Positions 1 to 10,622 of a DNA stretch of 64,000 nt are shown here, piece after piece. This stretch comes from JAHEJE01 sp965216335 (lineage in GTDB: Bacteria; Pseudomonadota; Alphaproteobacteria; Rhizobiales; Aestuariivirgaceae), in assembly GCA_965216335.1 (NCBI GenBank), contig OZ244154.1, positions 434,001 through 498,000 on the forward strand. The letters run 5' to 3'. Positions within the stretch are counted from its first letter, which is position 1. Every line of letters begins with the position of its first letter. The notes under the pieces were generated by a model. It was not told the origin of the DNA and searched no databases. It saw only the letters and a program-made list of their open reading frames with translations. A program made the translations under genes and the position numbers.

Positions 1-878
1 TCGAACAGGCGGCCCGCTTGCCCCAGCGGCTTGTCACGTGGCTTCAGCAGGAAGAAGCCCCTTTGCGAACGCAACGTCTCGGGGATCGGGCGCACCAGAT
101 CGCCATGATCGATGAAATCCTCCGCCAGCCGCCTGCCGCACAACGCAATGCCTTCGCCGCGCAGCGCAGATTGAATGAGGACAAGATAGTTGTCGTAGGT
201 TACCCCGCGCGCGCGCGGTTCCTCAATGACGCCGAAGTCGTGCAGGAAGTTCTCCCAGGTGACCCAGTTGCGGTCGAACTTGGCCAGATGCAGCAGGGTT
301 TCCCGCAGCAGATCGCGTGGTTCGCGGATGTCGTCGCGGCCGGCGAGATAAGATGGCGCACAGACCGGCCAGATCTCGTCGTCGAACAGCCGCACGGTCT
401 CGACGCCCGGCCATTCGCCGTCGCCGAAACGGATCGCCAGATCGATACCGGACGCCGTCAGATCGATGATCGGCGACGAGGCGACCAGACGCAGTTCGAT
501 CTCGGGATGAGAGGCGCGGAAATTTGCCATGCGCGCCATCAGCCAATATGACGCAAAACTCACGCTGGTGGCGATTGTCAACTCGTCCGGCCCACGCTTG
601 CGTCTGATATCAGCCGAGACATTGGCAATGTGCTCAAGCCCCATCGTGACCGCCCGCTGCAGTCTTTGACCTTCTTCGCTGAGCACCAGGCCACGCGGCT
701 GGCGTTTGAACAGGGGGGTGCCGAGATGCTCTTCCAGCAACTGAATTTGCCGGCTGACGGCGGACTGGGTCACCTCCAGTTCCTCAGCAGCCCGGGTAAA
801 ATTCCGATGCCGTGCCGCGGCTTCGAATACAACCAGACTGTTGGTTGGGGGCAGGGTTTTGGAAAGAGCAACAACCAT
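1..878 (-). CDS. LysR-family transcriptional regulator, GcvA-like (C-terminus cut by window edge)
   Basis: DNA-binding regulator. The reverse strand reads as one open frame from an ATG at 878 to the window edge, about 292 residues. The N-terminal winged helix-turn-helix (about residues 12-70) contains FEAAARHRNFTRAAEEL followed by VTQSAVSRQIQLLEEHLG, the classic LysR recognition-helix pattern. A LysR substrate-binding domain follows, with SYWLMARMANFRASHPEIEL and LAIRFGDGEWPG, typical of the GcvA/AmpR-like branch. The effector and targets are unknown; the neighbour that would suggest a target lies outside the window. The stop codon is not visible. A fold-back element begins 12 bases upstream of the start codon and probably displaces or carries its promoter. 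Confidence 0.9.
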   Translation of the reverse strand, partial: MVVALSKTLPPTNSLVVFEAAARHRNFTRAAEELEVTQSAVSRQIQLLEEHLGTPLFKRQPRGLVLSEEGQRLQRAVTMGLEHIANVSADIRRKRGPDELTIATSVSFASYWLMARMANFRASHPEIELRLVASSPIIDLTASGIDLAIRFGDGEWPGVETVRLFDDEIWPVCAPSYLAGRDDIREPRDLLRETLLHLAKFDRNWVTWENFLHDFGVIEEPRARGVTYDNYLVLIQSALRGEGIALCGRRLAEDFIDHGDLVRPIPETLRSQRGFFLLKPRDKPLGQAGRLF

Positions 879-890
879 TGCCGCACACTA

Positions 891-1158
891 GGGCCTGTGG
901 ACATTCAGGGTTACAGTGCTGGCGAGGCCCATTTCGCCCGTGGCTAGCTTTGAGCGGCGCCGATGGGTCGCCCCCTTCAAGCCGGTCAAAGTGACGTCCA
1001 CGGGCGAAATGGGCCTCGTCCGTCCCGGATTTGACAGGATTGGCCCATCTTCAGGGCCGTTCGTCGTCGAATATGCCAGCATGTCCTTCCTCCAAACACC
1101 CCTGAACCTGAACCAATCCTGTCAAACCAGCGCTATAACCCTGAATGTCCACAGGTCC
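891..1158. mobile_element. MITE-like fold-back element 1 (268 bp, 32-bp TIRs, two internal hairpins)
   Basis: Non-coding element with terminal inverted repeats at 891-922 and 1127-1158 (29 of 32 positions pair; ends GGGCCTGTGGACATTCAGGG and its complement). Each end is flanked by TA (889-890 and 1159-1160), within CTA...TAG, as expected for a TA or CTAG target duplication. Inside are two independent perfect inverted repeats side by side: 924-943 with 998-1017 (20 bp), and 1030-1043 with 1113-1126 (14 bp). The first encloses a further 10-of-11 stem (CTTTGAGCGGC against GCCGGTCAAAG). Folded, this is a three-way junction. No plausible protein is encoded. The IS630/Tc1-type mobilisation is an inference from the TA flanks. 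The 91 bases from 1159 to 1249 show nothing further that I recognise. Confidence 0.85.
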
Positions 1159-1249
1159 TAGAGTATAATTCGACTACACGAAACATGCCCCTGATTGCGC
1201 TTGCAGCCATTTCAATAGCCGCAGCGCCGCCAAACAAGAAACCTCCGTC

Positions 1250-3211
1250 TCAGGCCGTCTTTGTGGAGTCGTCCTTGTCCCACAGGTGTTCCATCACCTG
1301 GTTCTGCTTGAGCGGCTTGTAGAACAGATAACCCTGGCCATATTCGCAGCCCAGGTCACGCATGATGTCGGCTTGTTCGGTTTCCTCGATGCCTTCTGCC
1401 ACCGTCTTGATTTTCAGGCGGCTGCACATGTCCGCGATTGCTTCGACGATGTGCTGGGTCTTCTTGCTGCTTTCTACCGTCGAGACAAACGCCCGATCGA
1501 TCTTGAGTTTGTCGAACTCGATCCTCTCCACATACTGCAGGCCGGATTGACCGGTGCCGAAATCGTCCAGCGCAACGCTGATGCCGGCACTGCGCAAGCC
1601 GCGCAATGTCGCATTGGCTGCCTCAAAATTCTCCAGGAAGGCAGTTTCTGTTATTTCGACCTCGAACCGACGCGGGTCGAGGCCAACCTCATTGAGGATC
1701 GCGAGAATACGCAGGCCCGCAGTCGGGTTGGTAATTTCCTTCGCCGACACATTGAACGACAGACTGACGTGTTCCGGCCACTCCTTTGCCGCGGTCGCGG
1801 CGTTCTTGAGCAGAAGATACGTAAGCTGCGAGATAAGGCCGGACTGTTCGGCGATTGCGATGAACTCATCGGGGCGCACGACGCCAAGCTCGGGATCATG
1901 CCAGCGGGCAAGCGCCTCACATGTCACGATGTCGCCCGACTTCAGGTCGGTGATCGGCTGAAATACGCTGGTCAACTCCTCCCGCGCAATGGCATGGCGC
2001 AGTGCCTGCTCGATCTTCGACAGCCGCTGAATACGGCTCTCATGCCACTGGGTGAAAATCGAGACCGGGCCATGCGTACCGGATTTGGCGTCCTGCAAGG
2101 CATACTGTGCCCGGCTGGTCAGGGTTTCGGCATCCAATCCGTTGTCCGGGAAACACGACATGCCGCACGACGCGGTCAGCAGCGCATGGTGATCGTCGAT
2201 TGTGTAAGGGGCCTCCAGCATCAGGCACAGGCGTTGCGCAGCATTCAAGGCTTCATCGTCGGTGTGTGCATCGTTCAGAATGAAGGCGAATTCGTCGCCA
2301 TCGATCCTGGCAACGACACCGTGCCCGCGCATCATTGTTTCCAGCCGCCGGGCAACCTCCTGCAGCACGCGGTCTCCTATCTGGTAGCCATAGGCGTTGT
2401 TGATGGTCTTGAAGCCGTCGAGATCGATGATGCCGATATAGATGCGTTTCTTTCGACTGTCAGACTTCTCGACCATGAAGTTCAGCTTGCGGTTGAACTT
2501 CGCCTGATTGGCCAGTCCGGACAACTCATCCCGATATGCCATGCGCACCAGCGCTCTCTTGGCCTGAACCACCTCGTGGTTCTGCTCGGCAAGCTGGTTC
2601 TGCGACGCAATCAGGTTTGAGAATGAGGTGCTGTAACGCCGCAAAACCTGCAGCAGCAGAATTGAGATCGCGCAGAACGCCAGCAGCATGCTGATCAGCA
2701 AAACATTACCGGATGAAATGAACTTGATCGAGAATGGTATGCAGGCAACAGCCACTGCGGTCATGGAGGCGCGTGGCAGAATGGACAGGATGATTGCAGT
2801 GAGCGTCAGGCAACTGACAACCAGCATGCCCACCAGAGCCTGCTGAAACTCATTGCCGTAGTCAAACAGCGCAGCGGCCCAGATGGTGAAGGCGAACGCC
2901 ATAACCGGGCCCAGATAGGTGGTGATGGTAAGTTGCAGTTCAACCTGGCGTGGTGTGAGCTCGACTTCCTTCATCCGAACCCACTTGAACGCACGGACGC
3001 CGGTAACGATTGCCAGACCGGCAGGGACTGCCGTCACCAGTACCGTAGGAGCGGTTTCATGGAAGACCAGGGCGGCAAGCAGCGAGGCGACAAGCATCAC
3101 TGCATAGAGCAACGGAATCTGCTCGAGCAGGAACGCATACCGCAGTGCGTTCATCTGTTCTCGGAACCGCCTTCGGTTCTTAGGCCCCGGCGTCACACTA
3201 TCTGCCTTCAC
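1250..3211 (-). CDS. Membrane GGDEF/EAL cyclic-di-GMP protein, probably a phosphodiesterase
   Basis: 653 residues. The N-terminal ~200 residues hold about six membrane helices (roughly 34-52, 56-72, 100-117, 122-145, 150-165, 170-190), followed by a short coiled segment, a GGDEF domain (about 225-385) and an EAL domain (about 405-640). The GGDEF signature reads RIDGDEFA, so the first glycine is aspartate; a weak or regulatory cyclase domain is likely. The EAL domain looks competent: EALARW, LSFNVSAKEI, DDFGTGQSGL (usually DDFGTGYSSL) and TVAEGIEETEQ are present. The expected role is inner-membrane control of c-di-GMP, mainly breakdown. It is a single gene, followed by an intergenic gap containing element 1. 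Confidence 0.92.
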   Translation of the reverse strand: MKADSVTPGPKNRRRFREQMNALRYAFLLEQIPLLYAVMLVASLLAALVFHETAPTVLVTAVPAGLAIVTGVRAFKWVRMKEVELTPRQVELQLTITTYLGPVMAFAFTIWAAALFDYGNEFQQALVGMLVVSCLTLTAIILSILPRASMTAVAVACIPFSIKFISSGNVLLISMLLAFCAISILLLQVLRRYSTSFSNLIASQNQLAEQNHEVVQAKRALVRMAYRDELSGLANQAKFNRKLNFMVEKSDSRKKRIYIGIIDLDGFKTINNAYGYQIGDRVLQEVARRLETMMRGHGVVARIDGDEFAFILNDAHTDDEALNAAQRLCLMLEAPYTIDDHHALLTASCGMSCFPDNGLDAETLTSRAQYALQDAKSGTHGPVSIFTQWHESRIQRLSKIEQALRHAIAREELTSVFQPITDLKSGDIVTCEALARWHDPELGVVRPDEFIAIAEQSGLISQLTYLLLKNAATAAKEWPEHVSLSFNVSAKEITNPTAGLRILAILNEVGLDPRRFEVEITETAFLENFEAANATLRGLRSAGISVALDDFGTGQSGLQYVERIEFDKLKIDRAFVSTVESSKKTQHIVEAIADMCSRLKIKTVAEGIEETEQADIMRDLGCEYGQGYLFYKPLKQNQVMEHLWDKDDSTKTA

Positions 3212-3275
3212 TCGCGGCCCCCGTTTGCCTCGCGAAAAATCGGCACCAAGGTACCTTAGGGAAGTTACTTTTTGG

Positions 3276-3294
3276 CTAAAAGCCCGAAGGGCTC
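3276..3294 (-). terminator. Short Rho-independent terminator after uvrA
   Basis: On the reverse strand, 16 bases after the uvrA stop, the sequence reads AGCCC-TTC-GGGCT followed at once by TTTT. The 5-bp GC-rich stem and U-run fit a small intrinsic terminator separating uvrA from the downstream GGDEF/EAL gene. The stem is short, so termination may be partial. Confidence 0.5.
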
Positions 3295-3309
3295 AAGAGG
3301 CGCGCGCCG

Positions 3310-6237
<2,928 letters not shown>

Positions 6238-6249
6238 TGTCATCGAATA

Positions 6250-6264
6250 GACCAAACTGTGAAC
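6250..6264 (-). promoter_or_regulatory. Degenerate LexA (SOS) box at uvrA
   Basis: The plus strand reads GACC-AAACTGT-GAAC, one mismatch from the alphaproteobacterial LexA consensus GAAC-N7-GAAC. It ends 7 bases upstream of the ATG at 6243 (12 upstream of the ATG at 6237). uvrA is a standard SOS gene, which supports the call. The position is very close to the start codon, so it would act over the leader or by blocking elongation, or it may be chance. Confidence 0.45.
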
Positions 6265-6320
6265 ACGGGCAATGGTGATGCTGGGCAACCGGGCATGAAG
6301 CTGGGGATTATCCGGCAAGA

Positions 6321-6343
6321 CTGCTGACAGGTGGTGTCAGCAG
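6321..6343. repeat. 9-bp inverted repeat between uvrA and the SDR gene
   Basis: CTGCTGACA (6321-6329) and TGTCAGCAG (6335-6343) form a perfect inverted repeat with a 5-base spacer, in the divergent uvrA/SDR intergenic region 26 bases upstream of the SDR start. It could be a regulator site or an mRNA hairpin in the SDR leader. I do not recognise it as a known operator. Confidence 0.5.
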
Positions 6344-6368
6344 GGCGGCCAGACAAGGAGACGCGCTT

Positions 6369-7181
6369 ATGGCTTTCGATTACTCAGGCAAGACGGTTTT
6401 CGTGGCCGGTGGCACCAGCGGGATCAATCTCGGGATAGCCACCGGGTTTGCCGCGGCAGGGGCGAACCTGTTCGTGATCAGCCGCAATCCGGACAAGGTG
6501 TCTGCCGCCGTGGCCGCGTTGAAGGAGGCGGGAGCGCAGGCCGAGGGCGCTTCGGCGGATGTGCGCGATCACGAAGCCGTGGCGGGCACGTTTGCCCAGT
6601 GTGCCGAGACGTTCGGTGAAATCGATGTGCTGGTATCGGGGGCGGCCGGGAATTTTCCGGCGCGGGCCAATGACATTTCCTCCAACGGGTTCCGTTCGGT
6701 CCTGGAGATCGACCTGCTCGGCACGCATCACGTGATGACGGCGGCCTGGCCGCATCTGAAGAAGCCGGGGGCGTCGATCATCAACATTTCCGCACCGCAG
6801 GCTATCGTGGCGATGACGGGACAGGCGCATGTCTGCGCCGCCAAGGCCGGGGTCGACATGGTGACGCGCACGCTGGCGTTGGAGTGGGGGCCGTCGGGAG
6901 TGCGGATCAATTCGGTTATCCCCGGGCCGATCGAGGACACCGAGGGCATGCGCCGCCTGGCGCCGACGCCGGATGCGATGAAGATGGTGGTCGGCTCGGT
7001 GCCGATGAAGCGGGTCGGCACCAAGACGGATATGGCCGACATCTGCCTGTTCCTCGGCTCGCAGATGGCCAGTTACATCAACGGTGCGGTCATACCGGTC
7101 GACGGCGGCTGGCATCTCAATATGCCGGGTACGGCGCTCGATCCGGTGCTCGACATGATCGCCAAGATGAAAGGCCGCTAA
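6369..7181 (+). CDS. SDR-family oxidoreductase, 2,4-dienoyl-CoA reductase-like
   Basis: 270-residue short-chain dehydrogenase. The Rossmann start is VAGGTSGINLGIATGFAAAG (about residues 12-31), and the NAG region reads LVSGAAGNF. The active-site stretch is NISAPQ...HVCAAKAGVDM: the catalytic lysine is present but the usual tyrosine of YxxxK is replaced by His. This is seen in the DECR2-like branch that reduces 2,4-dienoyl-CoA with NADPH during unsaturated fatty acid oxidation. The ending IPVDGGWHLNMPG is typical of SDRs. The start is ATG with AGGAG about 8 bases upstream. recQ begins 5 bases after its stop, so the two are probably co-transcribed. The substrate is inferred from family resemblance only. 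Confidence 0.85.
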   Translation: MAFDYSGKTVFVAGGTSGINLGIATGFAAAGANLFVISRNPDKVSAAVAALKEAGAQAEGASADVRDHEAVAGTFAQCAETFGEIDVLVSGAAGNFPARANDISSNGFRSVLEIDLLGTHHVMTAAWPHLKKPGASIINISAPQAIVAMTGQAHVCAAKAGVDMVTRTLALEWGPSGVRINSVIPGPIEDTEGMRRLAPTPDAMKMVVGSVPMKRVGTKTDMADICLFLGSQMASYINGAVIPVDGGWHLNMPGTALDPVLDMIAKMKGR

Positions 7182-7186
7182 CGGGC

Positions 7187-9001
7187 ATGAGCGATGATGC
7201 GGCGCAGGCGGTTCTGAGGGATGTATTCGGCTATGACGGCTTCCGGCCGGGCCAGCCGGACATCATCGATGCGTTGCGGGCGGGCCGCAACGCGCTTGCG
7301 GTCATGCCAACCGGTTCAGGCAAGTCCCTGTGTTTTCAGATTCCGGCTCTGCTGAAGGATGGTGTGACTATTGTGGTCTCACCGCTGGTGGCGCTGATGC
7401 GCGATCAGGTGGCGGGGCTGCAGTTGCTCGGCGTTGCGGCGGAGACCATCAATTCCGCGCGCGACGCCGCCGACAACCTGGAGACCTGGCACAAGCTGCG
7501 CGAAGGCGAATTGAAACTGCTCTATGTCTCGCCGGAACGGTTGATGAACCCGGACACCATGCGCGCGCTGCAGGATATCGACATTGCTATGCTGGTGGTC
7601 GATGAGGCCCACTGTATCTCGCAATGGGGCGCGGCCTTCCGGCCGGAATATGAGCAGCTCGGCGCATTGCGGGATGCCTTTCCCGGCCGCCCGATTGCCG
7701 CCTTCACGGCGACTGCCGACGAAATCACCCGTGAGGATATCGTCGCCAAGCTGTTCGGCGGCGAAGCTGCAACCTTCGTGCACGGTTTCGACCGGCCGAA
7801 CATCAGGCTCGCCGTCAGCCCGAAGCGCGACTGGAAGAAACAGTTGCGGGCGATCATCGCCGATCATGCCGGCCAGAGCGGCATCGTCTACTGCCTGTCG
7901 CGGCGCAAGACCGAGGAGGTGGCGGCGATGCTGAGCGCCGAAGGGGGGCGGGCGCTGCCCTACCATGCCGGCATGCCGAGCGAAATCCGAGATGAAAACC
8001 AGAACCTGTTCATGACCGAGCCGGGGCTGATCATGGTGGCGACCATCGCCTTCGGCATGGGGGTCGACAAGCCGGACGTGCGCTTTGTCGTTCACACCGA
8101 CCTGCCGGGCAGCATCGAGGCCTACTACCAGGAATTCGGCCGGGCGGGCCGGGATGGCGAGCCGGCCAGCGCCCACCTGCTGTTCGGCCTCAACGATTTG
8201 CGCATCCGCCGCACCTTCATCGATGAGGCCGGCACCGGCGATGAGCACAAGCGGCGCGAGCACAAGCGGCTCGATGCGCTGCTGGCCTACTGCGACAGCC
8301 CGACCTGCCGGCGTCAGGCGCTGCTGCGCTATTTCGACGAGGCGATCGAACCATGCGGCAACTGTGATGTGTGCCTCAATCCGGTCGACCTGGTCGACGG
8401 CACGATCGACGGCCAGAAGATCCTCTCCGCCGTCTACCGCACAGGCCAGCGCTTCGGCCAGGCGCACATCGTCGATGTCCTGCTCGGCAACGTCACCGAA
8501 AAGATTGAAAAGTTTCGGCATGACCTGATCCCCACCTTCGGCATCTGCGCCGGACGCAAGCGCAAAGAACTGCAAGCGCTGATCCGGCAACTGGTGGCGG
8601 CGAACTTCCTGGAACTCGACATCAAGGGTTTCGGTGGTCTGAAGATCACCGAACAGGGCGTGGCTCTGCTCAAGAGCGAGCGTGACTTCCGGTACCGCCC
8701 CGACGCGATGGCGAAACGCGCCGCGCGGGCATCGCGCGTTGAACGGCCGTCACCGGTGGAACTGGACGGCGAGGCGGTCGATCTGCTGCAGCGCCTCAAG
8801 GCGCTACGGCTCGACCTGGCGCGCGAGCGCAATGTGCCGGCCTATGTGATTTTTCCCGACCGGACCCTGGTGGAACTGGCTGCGCGCAGACCGCAGGACA
8901 AGCTGGCCTTTTCGCAAATCCACGGTGTCGGCGCCCGCAAACTGGAGCAGTTCGCCGACGTGTTTCTGGCCGAGATCGCAGCCGCCCGCAACGCGGCCTA
9001 A
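7187..9001 (+). CDS. recQ: ATP-dependent DNA helicase RecQ
   Basis: 3'-5' helicase of recombination and fork repair. 604 residues from the ATG at 7187, close to the usual ~610. Helicase motifs are visible: GYDGFRPGQ, Walker A MPTGSGKSLC, DEAH box VVDEAHCISQWG, FTATAD, YCLSRRKTEEVA, VATIAFGMGVDKPDVR and QEFGRAGRDG. The zinc-binding cysteines are in CDSPTCRRQ and PCGNCDVC, then an RQC winged helix (about 400-505) and a C-terminal HRDC domain (about 520-600). The stop codon overlaps the convergent cysteine-cluster gene by 4 bases. An upstream extension in the same frame is only read-through of the SDR gene region. Confidence 0.97.
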   Translation: MSDDAAQAVLRDVFGYDGFRPGQPDIIDALRAGRNALAVMPTGSGKSLCFQIPALLKDGVTIVVSPLVALMRDQVAGLQLLGVAAETINSARDAADNLETWHKLREGELKLLYVSPERLMNPDTMRALQDIDIAMLVVDEAHCISQWGAAFRPEYEQLGALRDAFPGRPIAAFTATADEITREDIVAKLFGGEAATFVHGFDRPNIRLAVSPKRDWKKQLRAIIADHAGQSGIVYCLSRRKTEEVAAMLSAEGGRALPYHAGMPSEIRDENQNLFMTEPGLIMVATIAFGMGVDKPDVRFVVHTDLPGSIEAYYQEFGRAGRDGEPASAHLLFGLNDLRIRRTFIDEAGTGDEHKRREHKRLDALLAYCDSPTCRRQALLRYFDEAIEPCGNCDVCLNPVDLVDGTIDGQKILSAVYRTGQRFGQAHIVDVLLGNVTEKIEKFRHDLIPTFGICAGRKRKELQALIRQLVAANFLELDIKGFGGLKITEQGVALLKSERDFRYRPDAMAKRAARASRVERPSPVELDGEAVDLLQRLKALRLDLARERNVPAYVIFPDRTLVELAARRPQDKLAFSQIHGVGARKLEQFADVFLAEIAAARNAA

Positions 9002-9369
9002 TCTTCGTCATGCCAGGTGGTCGAGACGTAGTCCTCGTCCTTCTGGCCATCGCGCTCGAAGACGAGGAAGTCCCAGTATCCGCAGCGGTCGCCGGGGTAG
9101 TCTCGGCAGGTGGCGGGCCGGGCCTTGTAGATGGTGCAATTACGTGCCTCGGCGTCGAAGAACGCGCAGATGCGGCCGAAATGCTCATCGTCCTGACGTT
9201 TCATGATGCGCTTGTAGCCATGGTCGGCGCGGCAATGCCGCTTTTCAGCCTCGTCCGGGGACAGTCCGAGATGGCGCGCGATGCGCTCGACATCGCGCTT
9301 GGTCAGCACGATGACCGGATAGGAGCAGCAATAGCCCGGACAGCGGCTGCAGTCGTAGCCGGTGGTCAT
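8998..9369 (-). CDS. CxxCxxCC metal-cluster protein (YkgJ-like)
   Basis: 123 residues from the ATG at 9369, beginning MTTGYDCSRCPGYCC. The spacing C-x2-C-x3-CC plus later cysteines (RICAF, NCTIY, TCRDYPGDRC) matches the zinc- or iron-chelating domain family PF03692. The biochemical role is unknown; a metal site is inferred from the cysteines. The start codon overlaps the stop of the upstream RidA gene in an ATGA arrangement, so translation is probably coupled. The 3' end overlaps recQ by 4 bases. A longer reading from 9417 is possible in frame but lies wholly inside ridA. Confidence 0.85.
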   Translation of the reverse strand: MTTGYDCSRCPGYCCSYPVIVLTKRDVERIARHLGLSPDEAEKRHCRADHGYKRIMKRQDDEHFGRICAFFDAEARNCTIYKARPATCRDYPGDRCGYWDFLVFERDGQKDEDYVSTTWHDED

Positions 9370-9764
9370 TCGGGCGGGTTCCGGCGGGCTGCGGTGATGC
9401 TGATCTCGACCAACCATGCGGGATCGGCGAGCCCGGCGACGACGAGCAGGGTTGAAGCTGGCTTTGCACCACAGAGCATCTCGTCGCGCACCTCGCGGTA
9501 GAACGCCACACCGCTTTCAGCGGTGACATAGGCCGTCACCTCGACGATATCCCGGGGGCCGAGCCCTTCGTGTTCAAGCACGGCAAGCAGGTTGCGCCAG
9601 GTCTGCACGTGCTGGGCGCGCTCGTCCCCGGCAAGCCGTCCATCGGCGTCGACGCCGACCTGGCCGGAAATGCTGATCAGCGCCGCATCCGCCGGCACCT
9701 CGACCGCCTGGCTGTAGTTCGAAAACGGCGCCGCCGCCTTGTCTGTGTGTATGTACCTGATCAT
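9366..9764 (-). CDS. RidA-family (YjgF/YER057c/UK114) protein
   Basis: 132 residues from the ATG at 9764, starting MIRYIHTDKAAAPFSNYSQA. RidA proteins hydrolyse reactive enamine/imine intermediates, although many paralogues have other or unknown roles. GQVGVDADGRLAGDERAQHVQTW and the later VEVTAYVTAESG match the family core. The canonical substrate-binding arginine of true RidA (near residue 105) is not obvious here, since the corresponding stretch reads KPASTLLVVAGL, so this is likely a Rid subfamily member rather than an archetypal RidA. It is coupled to the cysteine-cluster gene downstream and divergent from ssb. A longer start at 9821 would run into the LexA boxes. Confidence 0.88.
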   Translation of the reverse strand: MIRYIHTDKAAAPFSNYSQAVEVPADAALISISGQVGVDADGRLAGDERAQHVQTWRNLLAVLEHEGLGPRDIVEVTAYVTAESGVAFYREVRDEMLCGAKPASTLLVVAGLADPAWLVEISITAARRNPPE

Positions 9765-9821
9765 GCGGGGAGACCTCCGGCGGGTTTGCGGGTTTTTCGG
9801 TGAATTGTCATTTGCATTCAT

Positions 9822-9836
9822 GTTCTGAGCATGTTA
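9822..9836. promoter_or_regulatory. LexA (SOS) box 1 between ridA and ssb
   Basis: GTTC-TGAGCAT-GTTA, one mismatch from GTTC-N7-GTTC, which is the reverse complement form of the alphaproteobacterial LexA site. It sits one base from a second, perfect box, so the two may bind LexA together. Confidence 0.6.
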
Positions 9837-9837
9837 G

Positions 9838-9852
9838 GAACAAAAAAAGAAC
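9838..9852. promoter_or_regulatory. LexA (SOS) box 2 between ridA and ssb, perfect consensus
   Basis: GAAC-AAAAAAA-GAAC is an exact match to the alphaproteobacterial LexA consensus GAAC-N7-GAAC. It lies 113 bases upstream of the ssb start and 73 upstream of the divergent RidA start. ssb belongs to the SOS regulon in many bacteria, so SOS induction of ssb is the natural reading. Confidence 0.8.
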
Positions 9853-9965
9853 ACGCAAGATAGCCGGCCGTGGCGCCTGTGGACAAGCCGCGCGCGTGGC
9901 TGGTGCGGCGCAGTGGGCTGGCGTAGGGTCCGGCCAGCAATTCGCCAAGTGATGGGAGCAGCAAC

Positions 9966-10454
9966 ATGGCAGGTTCGGTCAACAAGGTCATTCTGGTCGG
10001 CAATCTCGGTGCCGACCCCGAAGTCCGGCATACACAGGATGGCCGGCCGATTGTCAACCTGCGTGTCGCGACAACGGAAAGCTGGCGCGACAAGAATACC
10101 GGTGAGCGCCGCGAACGTACCGAGTGGCACCGCGTGGTGATCTTCTCCGAAGGCCTGTGCAGGGTTGCCGAACAGTATCTGCGCAAGGGCTCGAAGGTCT
10201 ATCTCGAGGGCCAGCTGCAGACCCGCAAGTGGCAGGACCAGTCCGGCGCCGACCGGTACTCGACGGAAGTGGTCCTGCAGGGTTTCGGCTCCAGCCTGCA
10301 GATGCTCGACAGCCGAGCCAGCACGGAAGGCGGGTACGCCGGCGGCGGCGGCGACAATTTCGGCCAGTCCGCACCCATGGGTCAGTCCGGTGGTGGCGGG
10401 GCGCCGCGCGAGCAGAGTTTTGCCCGCGATCTCGACGACGAGGTGCCTTTCTAG
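9966..10454 (+). CDS. ssb: Single-stranded DNA-binding protein
   Basis: 162-residue SSB that coats single-stranded DNA in replication and repair and recruits partners through its acidic tip. The OB fold (about 1-110) includes [40 protein letters not shown] and [20 protein letters not shown] Gly-rich linker ([12 protein letters not shown]) leads to the conserved tip DLDDEVPF. Two LexA-type boxes lie upstream. The stop codon TAG (10452-10454) sits exactly at the left end of fold-back element 2: its T and A are the target TA and its G is the first base of the element. Confidence 0.97.
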   Translation: MAGSVNKVILVGNLGADPEVRHTQDGRPIVNLRVATTESWRDKNTGERRERTEWHRVVIFSEGLCRVAEQYLRKGSKVYLEGQLQTRKWQDQSGADRYSTEVVLQGFGSSLQMLDSRASTEGGYAGGGGDNFGQSAPMGQSGGGGAPREQSFARDLDDEVPF

Positions 10455-10622
10455 AGCCTTTCTTGACAATACCGAGCCATTTGACCGGTTTTTCGCGTTT
10501 GCTGGCAAGGCAGGCGGCACGCCGTGGTCTGGCTGACCACAAGTGCCGCCTAACGCTGTCCAGCGAGCGCGAAAAGCCGGTCTTCGGTGGGTCAAATGGC
10601 TCGGTATTGCCAAAAAAGGCTC
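10454..10622. mobile_element. MITE-like fold-back element 2 (169 bp, 33-bp TIRs)
   Basis: Terminal inverted repeats at 10454-10486 and 10590-10622 pair at 31 of 33 positions (ends GAGCCTTT). The interior is a nested series of stems: 10485-10497 with 10568-10580 (12 of 13), GCTGG with CCAGC, GGCGGCAC (10513-10520) with GTGCCGCC (10543-10550), and a terminal hairpin GTGGTC-TGGCT-GACCAC. The left flank is CTA and the right flank TG, consistent with a decayed TA duplication. It may act as the ssb terminator by virtue of its hairpin. The remaining 203 bases to the next gene (10623-10825) hold no element or gene I recognise. Confidence 0.82.

Noticed and set aside
6238..6318. Upstream TTG start for uvrA adding 27 residues
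   Set aside because: The added residues are unlike UvrA N-termini, and the family start matches the ATG at 6237.
9834..10613. Minus-strand frame across the ssb region
   Set aside because: Antisense to ssb and crossing element 2; no protein features.
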